From assembly GCA_030536195.1 (NCBI GenBank), contig JAUNQL010000077.1, positions 1 to 5,647 on the forward strand: a DNA stretch of 5,647 bases, in the 5' to 3' direction. The stretch is from Clostridia bacterium (lineage in GTDB: Bacteria > Bacillota > Clostridia > Oscillospirales > Acutalibacteraceae). How positions within the stretch are numbered: position 1 is the first letter of the stretch; every line of letters starts with the position of its first letter. Both the position numbers and the translations under genes were made by a program. This document shows positions 1-5,003 of this stretch, piece by piece. Below the pieces are notes generated by a model that was given only the letters and a program-made list of their open reading frames with translations, was not told the origin of the DNA and did not search any database.

Positions 1-31
1 ACGACTTAGAATTGGTGTATTATCCAATATA

Positions 32-69
32 AAAAACAACCGTTTAGCAGGTGCTAAGCGGTTGTTTTT
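32..69 (-). terminator. Rho-independent terminator at the 3' end of the HNH gene, probably bidirectional
   Basis: A long hairpin pairs 32-49 with 52-69: the base is A/T rich, followed by CAACCG paired with CGGTTG and TTAGCA paired with TGCTAA, with one G-T wobble. Read on the minus strand it ends in a run of six T (36-31), as expected of an intrinsic terminator for the HNH gene. Read on the plus strand it ends in TTTTTCTTT, so it may also stop a gene entering from the left. The HNH stop codon (54-56) lies inside the stem, so the last codons of the gene form one arm. Confidence 0.85.
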
Positions 70-542
70 CTTTGTTTGTTACGACCACGGTAAGTCTCAG
101 TTAGTGCGTGGCAGTTAGGGCAGAGGTAGCGAAGATTTTCTATTCGATTGTCTGAATTGTTTCCATTGATGTGATCTACTTCTAAAGAGATAGTTTCATT
201 CTGCCATGTCCCATCGCAACCACAGTTTTGGCATTTGTATTCAATTAAGTTATGTCGAGATATGTATGCTCTTAATATCTTTTGTGTTACTTTACTGTTT
301 TCTACAAAGATATCCTCAATTGAATATAGTTCGCGTTGTTCATGATTATCCTTTTGATTTGGACTTTCTTGCCAACGCTGTCCGGTGAAGTGGGAGATAT
401 CTATATTGTATTCTTCTATTTTATTCTTTAAGGTTCTTTGCGAACCTCCACCTTGGCAGCGTCCAGCTTTCTTAAGTACTTCTGCATAAGAATAACTGTT
501 GGCACATAATTCCTCTAACCATTCTTTTGTATATTTCTTCAT
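54..542 (-). CDS. Free-standing HNH endonuclease, homing-endonuclease type
   Basis: A 162-residue protein with an HNH (beta-beta-alpha metal) nuclease domain at the C-terminus. A zinc-knuckle pair C104/C107 and C141/C144 brackets the core; E121-V-D-H124 supplies the metal-binding DH, N136 in ENLR and H145 after CPNC complete the motif. Residues 16-57 (a SYSYAEVLKKAGR stretch, then TLKNKIEEYNID..HFTGQRW) resemble the DNA-binding N-terminus seen in phage and intron-associated HNH proteins. The chosen ATG is at 542, behind GGTGAT and a consensus-like promoter. A longer frame opens at a TTG at 587, but that TTG is part of the -35 box, so the longer form would not be transcribed from this promoter. 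The gene lies next to an intron-bearing tRNA-Leu and abuts an inverted relic of it. Known for the family: site-specific DNA nicking or cleavage, often supporting intron mobility. Inferred: a role in homing of the neighbouring intron. It could instead be an unrelated stray HNH gene. Confidence 0.88.
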   Translation of the reverse strand: MKKYTKEWLEELCANSYSYAEVLKKAGRCQGGGSQRTLKNKIEEYNIDISHFTGQRWQESPNQKDNHEQRELYSIEDIFVENSKVTQKILRAYISRHNLIEYKCQNCGCDGTWQNETISLEVDHINGNNSDNRIENLRYLCPNCHALTETYRGRNKQRKTTA

Positions 543-558
543 GAATATCACCAATAAC

Positions 559-587
559 ATTATAGCAAACTTTTGTTCGAAAATCAA
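559..587 (-). promoter_or_regulatory. Promoter of the HNH gene
   Basis: On the minus strand, TTGATT (587-582) is followed after exactly 17 nt by a perfect TATAAT (564-559). Initiation about 7 nt downstream, near 552, would leave a leader of only about 10 nt that still holds the GGTGAT ribosome site before the ATG at 542. The -35 box falls inside the decayed tRNA/intron copy at 578-623. This promoter decides the start of the HNH gene. Confidence 0.75.
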
Positions 588-623
588 GAGGCAACACCGT
601 ACCTATGTCGGTCACAGGCACCA
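578..623 (+). pseudogene. Decayed inverted copy of the tRNA-Leu 3' exon with the last two intron bases
   Basis: Read on the plus strand this 46-nt stretch matches the minus-strand tRNA-Leu locus at 717-664 in four blocks: CGAAAATC (the intron's last C and terminal G, then the start of the 3' exon), GGCAACACCGTACC (14 of 14, the variable arm), GGTCAC, and GCACCA (acceptor end with CCA). Between the blocks the 3' half of the anticodon stem is replaced by AAGA, and the T loop has collapsed to TATGTC, so it cannot form a working tRNA. No 5' exon is visible upstream, where the HNH gene stands instead. It ends at the same terminator hairpin as the intact gene, but points towards it from the other side. 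I read it as a relic of a second, convergent intron-bearing tRNA-Leu or of an inverted duplication. Confidence 0.75.
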
Positions 624-661
624 AAAAAGGCATTCACCCCAACTGGAGTGAATGCCTTTTT
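623..661 (-). terminator. Rho-independent terminator of tRNA-Leu, symmetric
   Basis: GGCATTCAC at 629-637 pairs with GTGAATGCC at 648-656; after one C-A mismatch, CC pairs with GG around an AACT loop. On the minus strand it begins 3 nt past the CCA end of tRNA-Leu and is followed by six T (628-623). On the plus strand it is followed by five T (657-661), so it can work in both directions, which fits the convergent relic on the other side. Confidence 0.9.
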
Positions 662-663
662 AT

Positions 664-975
664 TGGTGCTGGTGACCGGACTTGAACCGGTACGGTGTTG
701 CCACCGAGGGATTTTCGTACCACTCTATGTCGCCATAGCCACTGTTGTGTTGTGGTCTGGAGCTCGTCTTCACCATATCATTTGACTTAGGTGGTTGGTG
801 TAAGCTCTCTACACTCGGCTTTTCAGCCTAGCACGGCGTTCTCTAAGCGCCTTCGCCGTTTTAGCCAACTTCTACTCTAAAGGTTTCCCTTTAGGCACTC
901 TCTGGGTTTAACCCAGTCTGCATGTGCAGAGCTTAGATTAAAGTCCCTTGCGTCTGCCGATTTCGCCACACCAGC
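664..975 (-). tRNA. tRNA-Leu(UAA), interrupted by a group I intron
   Basis: Joining 975-941 to 715-664 gives an 87-nt tRNA with encoded CCA. The acceptor stem GCTGGTG (975-969) pairs with CACCAGC (674-668). The D stem is GCG/CGC with a GG-containing loop. The anticodon stem AGGGA/TCCCT closes a 7-nt loop C-T-T-A-A-A-A, so the anticodon is UAA. The long class II variable arm CGGTG-GCAA-CACCG and discriminator A are typical of leucine tRNAs, and the T arm is ACCGG-TTCAAGT-CCGGT. The anticodon is split between U34 (941) and A35 (715) by 225 nt, so the gene works only if the insert is spliced out. All helices are complete, which argues for a functional gene rather than a broken one. A promoter upstream and a terminator downstream make it a single-gene unit. 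Confidence 0.95.
716..940 (-). ncRNA. Group I self-splicing intron in the tRNA-Leu anticodon loop
   Basis: The insert starts after U34 and ends with G716 (omega G) before AAAA of the 3' exon. A group I core can be drawn. P2 is CTAAAGG/CCTTTAG with a GAAA loop (894-877). P3 is GTTGG (869-865) with CCAAC (798-794), and the AAAA joining segment leads into P4, ACGG (859-856) with CCGT (836-833). P6 is a GAAA-capped hairpin (832-813). P7 is G809, bulged A808, then GAGCT (807-803) with AGCTCC (764-759), giving the guanosine-binding pair G807-C760. P8 is CACC/GGTG (793-790, 774-771). P9-type hairpins are 755-739 and the GCGA-capped 738-725. A likely internal guide sequence GAGTGCC (900-894) puts the required G opposite exon U941. 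No ORF is present. The position and the core resemble, from memory, the subgroup IC3 tRNA introns of cyanobacteria and Azoarcus; the subgroup is an inference. Confidence 0.9.
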
Positions 976-994
976 GTGTCTTATCGACCTACAC

Positions 995-1023
995 ATTTTA
1001 ACATAGCAGGGGAGCGTTTTCAA
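995..1023 (-). promoter_or_regulatory. Promoter of the tRNA-Leu gene
   Basis: On the minus strand TTGAAA (1023-1018) and TAAAAT (1000-995) are separated by exactly 17 nt, and a TG one base before the -10 makes it an extended -10 type. Initiation near 988 gives a leader of about 13 nt before the tRNA 5' end at 975. Confidence 0.8.
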
Positions 1024-1063
1024 GAAGGATTCTTAATTAATTTTACGTGGTGCAAAAGTGATG

Positions 1064-1092
1064 TTGTAATTTTGTTGTAATCATTTTGTAAT
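1064..1092 (+). repeat. Three TTGTAAT direct repeats at an 11-bp period
   Basis: TTGTAAT occurs at 1064-1070, 1075-1081 and 1086-1092; the first two are also preceded by G. The period of exactly 11 bp puts all copies on nearly the same DNA face. The middle copy is the -35 box of the plus-strand promoter. OmpR/PhoB-family response regulators are known to bind direct repeats of about this period, so an operator is a reasonable inference; the regulator is not identified. Confidence 0.6.
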
Positions 1093-1103
1093 TATGGTAA
1101 AAT
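1075..1103 (+). promoter_or_regulatory. Promoter of the plus-strand operon
   Basis: TTGTAA (1075-1080) and TAAAAT (1098-1103) are separated by 17 nt, with TG one base before the -10 (TATGGTAAAAT). Transcription would start near 1110, giving a leader of about 68 nt, A/T rich, with GAGGTAGG (1166-1173) just before the first start codon. No riboswitch-like or terminator-like structure is seen in that leader. Confidence 0.75.
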
Positions 1104-1177
1104 AAATTAATTATATGATTAATTATAGTGGATTATTATGTTTAAAATAAAAAGTTACAATTTTTGAGGTAGGTTAA

Positions 1178-1987
1178 ATGGGCATTTTTAAAAGCTTTAT
1201 CAACAGTGGATATGCTGGTGCAGCGGAGGTTGAACCAAACTTCGTCGAGTATGACGAAGTGTTTGGTAAGAGGCCTGCGCTGATTAGCTGTGATGTCAAC
1301 TTCTTAGACACACTTCCTAACCACTCACTTTCATGCTGCTTAAAACTTCAGATGGATGTCTATATCCAAGAGGAATTGCCAACACTGATTTCTGAGTCAG
1401 AGGCGTCATATGTTGCAATGGTTCGCTCAACAATTTCAGAGCACATTGGTGGACGCTTTGTTGGACAGGGAATAATCGGTTCGTCAAGAACAGTATTCCT
1501 CATGTTCTATATTCCAGAGAGATTGGCAGCAAGTTCCAAGAAAATGCTTTCAGAAGTTTTCATGGGTTCTTTCCGTCACGTAGAGATGGATGTTGTTGAT
1601 GACCCAGACGGACTTCAGTATAAGAAGTATCTCTATCCAAGTGAACTTCAACTTAAGAAGAGCAGCAATGCCAAGATTCTTCGTTCACTTAGGACTTATG
1701 GTGATGAGGGAGATATCCCAAGACCAGTTAAGTTCTATTTCTCATTCCCATCTAAGAATGCTGCACTTAACTTCTATCAGGAGTCAACTGCTAAAGGATT
1801 CGTGTACAAGGATATTGTTGCAATTGACCCACCAGAGGGCATGGTACTTCCAAGATACAAGTTGACACTTGAGAAGACTATTCCATTTAATCTCAAGTTG
1901 CTTGAGATGGTAGACAACTATCTTATTAACTTGTCTGCAAAGTATGAGGGTGAATACAAGTCACTCGAAACAACAATCGTTGAATAA
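1178..1987 (+). CDS. DUF695 / RraB-like domain protein
   Basis: A 269-residue soluble protein with no signal peptide or membrane segment. The N-terminal part (about 20-155: FVEYDEVFGKRPALISCDVNF, then DPDGLQYKKYLYPSE) looks like a DUF695 domain. The C-terminal part (about 167-268: LRSLRTYGDEGDIPRPVKFYFSFP, YKLTLEKT, then an acidic helix and GEYKSLETTIVE) looks like the RraB/DUF1260 fold. The same two-domain layout is known in uncharacterised bacterial proteins. In E. coli the stand-alone RraB binds and restrains RNase E; whether this fused form acts on an RNase E/G-type enzyme here is only an inference. The ATG at 1178 is supported by GAGGTAGG 4-8 nt upstream. It is the first gene after the promoter and lies 28 bp before the cyclophilin gene. 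Family assignment is from pattern memory. Confidence 0.7.
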   Translation: MGIFKSFINSGYAGAAEVEPNFVEYDEVFGKRPALISCDVNFLDTLPNHSLSCCLKLQMDVYIQEELPTLISESEASYVAMVRSTISEHIGGRFVGQGIIGSSRTVFLMFYIPERLAASSKKMLSEVFMGSFRHVEMDVVDDPDGLQYKKYLYPSELQLKKSSNAKILRSLRTYGDEGDIPRPVKFYFSFPSKNAALNFYQESTAKGFVYKDIVAIDPPEGMVLPRYKLTLEKTIPFNLKLLEMVDNYLINLSAKYEGEYKSLETTIVE

Positions 1988-2015
1988 TTTAAGTTTTGAT
2001 AAAGGAGTATTTCGT

Positions 2016-2621
2016 ATGATTAATCAGTTAGCATTACCAGTAGAGGGCGATCTTACCGCTACTATCAATACAACAATGGGAGCTATTAAAGTTAAGTTCT
2101 TCCCAGAGGTAGCACCAAAGGCAGTAGAGAATTTTACTACACATGCCAAGAATGGCTACTATGATGGAATCATCTTCCACCGTGTAATCAAGGACTTTAT
2201 GATCCAGGGCGGTGACCCAACAGGCACAGGCCGTGGCGGCGAGTCAATCTGGGGCGACAAGTTTGAGGATGAGTTCTCACCAGAACTCCACAACTTGTGT
2301 GGCGCCCTTTCGATGGCGAACGCAGGTCCACGTACAAATGGGTCACAGTTCTTCATCGTTCAGCTTTCATCAGTTGATGCAAGCCTTCTCTCACAGATGA
2401 AGGAGATGCCAGAGGAGTTTCCACCAGAGTGCGTAGCAAATTATGAGAAGCTCGGTGGCACACCATGGCTTGATTATCATCACACAGTATTCGGCCAGGT
2501 ATATGAGGGCATGGATGTTGTTAATGAGATCGCAAACGTACGCGTTGGCTTCCAGGATAAGCCAGTAGAGGACGTTAAGATTATTTCAGTTGACGTAGAA
2601 GGTTCATACAACTTTGATTAA
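2016..2621 (+). CDS. Peptidyl-prolyl cis-trans isomerase, cyclophilin type
   Basis: A 201-residue cyclophilin catalysing cis-trans isomerisation of X-Pro bonds; no signal peptide, so cytoplasmic. The active site is intact: R56 in FHRV, F61, M62 and Q64 in FMIQGGD, then MANAGPRTNGSQFF with A101, N102 and F113, W151 in PWLD and H156. These align with human cyclophilin A residues at nearly the same numbers up to F113. A loop of about 30 residues (115-149, with EFPPE and GGTP) then separates F113 from W151, as is common in longer bacterial cyclophilins. The start is ATG 2016 because AAAGGAG (2001-2007) stands 8 nt before it. The frame is open back to 1944 but that would overlap the previous gene by 44 bp with no ribosome site. 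It lies between the RraB-like gene and ispF, 18 bp before the latter. Confidence 0.95.
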   Translation: MINQLALPVEGDLTATINTTMGAIKVKFFPEVAPKAVENFTTHAKNGYYDGIIFHRVIKDFMIQGGDPTGTGRGGESIWGDKFEDEFSPELHNLCGALSMANAGPRTNGSQFFIVQLSSVDASLLSQMKEMPEEFPPECVANYEKLGGTPWLDYHHTVFGQVYEGMDVVNEIANVRVGFQDKPVEDVKIISVDVEGSYNFD

Positions 2622-2639
2622 TTTTTGTGAGGCGACAAA

Positions 2640-3125
2640 ATGAGAATCGGACATGGATACGACGTGCATAGATTGGTGGCAGGCAGGCCACTTATCATCG
2701 GCGGCGTCAGTATCGATTATGATAAGGGACTAGACGGACATTCCGATGCGGATGTTCTCCTCCATGCGATAATGGATGCGCTGCTTGGCGCGGCGGCGCT
2801 CGGCGATATCGGAAAGCTATTTCCGGATACGGACGAGCAGTACCGTGGCGCGGATAGTCGCGTCTTGCTTCGCGAGGTTGTATCACGCGTTAAGGACGCG
2901 GGATACGAGGTCTCTAATATAGACGCGACAGTACTCGCGCAGGCGCCAAAGATGCGCCCGTATATCGATGATATGAGAGGCAACATTGCAAGCGATTGCG
3001 GTGTTTCACTTGACCAGGTAAATGTCAAGGCCACAACAGAGGAGGGCCTTGGATTTACAGGAAGCGGTGAAGGCATCGCTGCACACGCAGTTTGCTTACT
3101 TGAGGAAAGGAGATGTAAGGCATGA
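2640..3125 (+). CDS. ispF: 2-C-methyl-D-erythritol 2,4-cyclodiphosphate synthase
   Basis: A 161-residue IspF, the normal family length. It converts CDP-methylerythritol 2-phosphate into the cyclic diphosphate, releasing CMP, in the MEP route to isoprenoid precursors; known members are cytoplasmic trimers. The N-terminus RIGHGYDVHRL holds metal ligands D8 and H10, and H42 supplies the third. GHSDADVLLHA (33-43) and the C-terminal KATTEEGLGFTGSGEGIA (130-147) with the T132/T133 and E135 region are the family signatures. The start at 2640 follows GAGG (2629-2632) by 7 nt. The gene ends in ATGA shared with cdaA, implying coupled translation. Oddity: in the first two thirds 11 of 12 Ala codons are GCG, while the last third has none and looks like the neighbours, so the gene may be a recombinant mosaic. 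Confidence 0.97.
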   Translation: MRIGHGYDVHRLVAGRPLIIGGVSIDYDKGLDGHSDADVLLHAIMDALLGAAALGDIGKLFPDTDEQYRGADSRVLLREVVSRVKDAGYEVSNIDATVLAQAPKMRPYIDDMRGNIASDCGVSLDQVNVKATTEEGLGFTGSGEGIAAHAVCLLEERRCKA

Positions 3126-3985
3126 CAAATATTGCAGGCTTGTTTGAAAAGATTGTAAGTGTCTTCTCAACATATTCAATTGTGTCTGACACACTTGATT
3201 TGTTGTTGCTTACTTTCCTTTTCTATTCAATACTCAAGATGATTAGAGACTCAAGAGCTTTGACATTTGCCAAAGGTATCTTTGTATTCCTTATCGTTTA
3301 TGGCATTGTTCTCTTGCTTAACCTGCAGGCATCAGCTTATCTTTTCCAGACAGTGTTTGATAACATCTTGCTTATCCTTGTTGTTATCTTTGCACCAGAG
3401 ATTAGAAAGCTTCTTGAAAATATGGGTGCCACATCTAAGGCAATTTCGTCTATCCGTGGTTTCATTAACAAGACCTCATCTAACCAGAAAGCAATGATTT
3501 ATAACGAGCGCGTTGACGCAGCTGTAAATGAGCTCTTCCGCGCCGTATCAGATATGAGTGATAAGAAGATTGGTGCTCTTATGGTATTTGAAAAGGAGAC
3601 ACCACTCGGTGAGATAAGTGAGACAGGCACACTTGTAGGTGCTGAGATCACATCCGAGATGATAGGTAACATCTTCTATCCAAAGGCACCGCTTCATGAC
3701 GGTGCGGCAATCATCCGTGACTGCAAGATTTACGCAGCAGGATGCATCTTGCCACTCACATCTAAGAACAATATCTCATCAGACCTTGGCACACGCCATC
3801 GTGCTGCACTCGGTATGAGTGAGCAGAGCGATGCACTTGTTTTGGTTGTATCAGAGGAGACAGGTGCAATCTCTATTGCACAGAATGGTGTCCTCAAGCA
3901 CGACGTCACCGATGGTGCTGCTCGTGAACAACTCTTAAACTTCCTCAAGATGCCACTCGTAGGAGGTGACAAGAATGGAAAATAA
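3122..3985 (+). CDS. cdaA: Membrane-bound diadenylate cyclase CdaA
   Basis: A 287-residue c-di-AMP synthase that condenses two ATP. Three hydrophobic segments near the N-terminus (about 24-40, 49-67 and 74-92) form the membrane anchor. A linker with a likely helix (93-125) leads to the DAC domain, which carries DGA at 193-195 and the RHR motif in GTRHRAALG (223-231), both catalytic hallmarks. The length and layout are those of CdaA (formerly YbbP) rather than DisA or CdaS. AAAGGAG (3106-3112) lies 9 nt before the ATG, and the start codon overlaps the ispF stop by 4 bp. The 3' end overlaps cdaR by 11 bp. In Firmicutes c-di-AMP controls potassium and osmolyte transport and wall homeostasis; CdaR and GlmM modulate the enzyme. 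CdaR is the next gene. Confidence 0.97.
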   Translation: MTNIAGLFEKIVSVFSTYSIVSDTLDLLLLTFLFYSILKMIRDSRALTFAKGIFVFLIVYGIVLLLNLQASAYLFQTVFDNILLILVVIFAPEIRKLLENMGATSKAISSIRGFINKTSSNQKAMIYNERVDAAVNELFRAVSDMSDKKIGALMVFEKETPLGEISETGTLVGAEITSEMIGNIFYPKAPLHDGAAIIRDCKIYAAGCILPLTSKNNISSDLGTRHRAALGMSEQSDALVLVVSEETGAISIAQNGVLKHDVTDGAAREQLLNFLKMPLVGGDKNGK

Positions 3986-4979
3986 TTCAGTAAAGAGCAA
4001 GTTCTCACTTGCAGCCATCTTGTCTAACAACAAGGCACTTCTTGTAATTTCATTCCTGCTCGCTTTCATAGCATGGCTTGCAATTGCAATTAACCAGGCT
4101 CCAGAAGTTGAGCGTGTAATTGAAAATGTAAAAGTTGAGATAGACGACAGTGTTCCATCTCAACTTGGATATGAAGTATTTGGCGTTGATGATTTGCACA
4201 TCGATATCACAGTTAAAGGCAAGAGATATCTTGTAGGTGACAACGTGCTTAGCGCTGATGACTTTACAGTCACAGCAAATACAACTCACGTTGATGCTCC
4301 TGGCACATATTCATTGACACTTAAGGCAACACCTAAGGACCCTGATGCAGAGTACTCAATAGTTGCAAAGTCTATGGATAATATCGAAGTATACTTCGAC
4401 ACACCTAAAACAGCTGAGTTTATTATTGAAACCAATGTTGAGTGCACATCAGATAACCTCTTGGCATCTGATGAGTACATCACATCAGATCCAATCTTGT
4501 CTGTTGATAAGATCAAGGTAACAGGTCCTTCAACCGAGGTAGAGAAGATTCAAAAGGTTGTTGCATCAATCACAACTAAGGGCAACTTAAAGGCAACAGA
4601 GACACAGCAGGCAACACTTATGGTTGCTGACGCTTATGGTGCAGAGATTAAGTACTTAACTATCACACCAGATTCTGATGCTATCACAATTACAATTCCA
4701 GTTTATACAGTGACTGAACTTCCAGTTACAGTTGACCTTGAAAATGTTCCAACCAAGTATCTTGAAAATCCACCAACAATCACATCTGTGCCAGGCACAA
4801 TTGAGATAGCTGTGGATGCCAAGAAACACTTCGATGAAATTAGCATCGGTAAAGTAGATTTTAATACGCTTGAGCCAGGTCTCAATGAAATCGACATGGA
4901 CTTAAGCGGTGTGACTGATGGTATTCCAACTGACAAGGACCAGACAGTCAAGATTTTGATAGAACTCGAAGAAGAGTAA
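3975..4979 (+). CDS. cdaR: YbbR-domain regulator of diadenylate cyclase, CdaR
   Basis: A 334-residue protein with a short cytoplasmic N-terminus, one membrane segment (about 21-39) and an extracytoplasmic region made of YbbR-type beta repeats, roughly 43-142, 147-241 and 245-332. The second repeat shows the typical KIKVTGPSTEVEKIQKV pattern and the third a similar VPGTIEIAV segment. CdaR is known to contact CdaA in the membrane and change its activity. The ATG at 3975 is chosen because AGGAGG (3961-3966) stands 8 nt before it; a GTG at 3966 in the same frame lies in that ribosome site and is unlikely. The gene starts inside the end of cdaA (11-bp overlap). Three repeats rather than four would make it shorter than some homologues; the exact repeat count is uncertain. 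Confidence 0.93.
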   Translation: MENNSVKSKFSLAAILSNNKALLVISFLLAFIAWLAIAINQAPEVERVIENVKVEIDDSVPSQLGYEVFGVDDLHIDITVKGKRYLVGDNVLSADDFTVTANTTHVDAPGTYSLTLKATPKDPDAEYSIVAKSMDNIEVYFDTPKTAEFIIETNVECTSDNLLASDEYITSDPILSVDKIKVTGPSTEVEKIQKVVASITTKGNLKATETQQATLMVADAYGAEIKYLTITPDSDAITITIPVYTVTELPVTVDLENVPTKYLENPPTITSVPGTIEIAVDAKKHFDEISIGKVDFNTLEPGLNEIDMDLSGVTDGIPTDKDQTVKILIELEEE

Positions 4980-5003
4980 TTTTAGAAAAGGAGGCATTGC
5001 CAT

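Larger units (their letters stand above)
578..717. repeat. Imperfect 140-bp palindrome (tRNA-Leu 3' end and its relic around a shared terminator)
   Basis: The arms are 578-623 and 664-717, with the terminator hairpin 629-656 at the centre. The strongest paired blocks are 590-603 with 689-702 (14 of 14) and 610-623 with 664-677 (12 of 14). The arms differ in length by 8 nt because the relic has lost parts of the anticodon stem and T arm. Such an inverted repeat could extrude as a cruciform or arise by template switching at the terminator hairpin. Confidence 0.8.

Noticed and set aside
1..30. Possible remnant of the tRNA-Leu 5' exon (GACTTAGAAT resembling GACTTTAAT) that would complete the relic
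   Set aside because: The match is too short and gapped in A/T-rich DNA, and the acceptor and D-arm sequences are absent.
541..577. Further extension of the intron relic upstream of 578
   Set aside because: Only scattered identities to the intron 3' region (TATAGC against TATGGC) can be found, no better than chance by eye.
54..587. Longer HNH protein starting at TTG 587
   Set aside because: The TTG is part of the -35 box, no ribosome site precedes it, and the ATG at 542 has both a promoter and GGTGAT upstream.
578..717. attL/attR of an integrated element at the tRNA 3' end
   Set aside because: Site-specific integration leaves direct repeats; these copies are inverted, and no integrase gene is in the window.
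573..785. Plus-strand 70-residue frame across the tRNA-Leu region
   Set aside because: It is the antisense of the tRNA exon and intron, has no ribosome site, and its peptide is the kind of spurious product often seen opposite tRNA genes.
1104..1135. ATTAAT repeats in the operon leader as a regulatory hairpin
   Set aside because: The stem would be only six A/T pairs and is expected in such A/T-rich sequence.
1944..2015. 24-residue N-terminal extension of the cyclophilin
   Set aside because: It would overlap the previous gene, lacks a ribosome site, and the extra residues do not look like cyclophilin; AAAGGAG clearly marks ATG 2016.
2717..3076. Minus-strand 119-residue frame opposite ispF
   Set aside because: It is a shadow of ispF, open because of the GC-rich codon use there; no ribosome site or promoter was seen.
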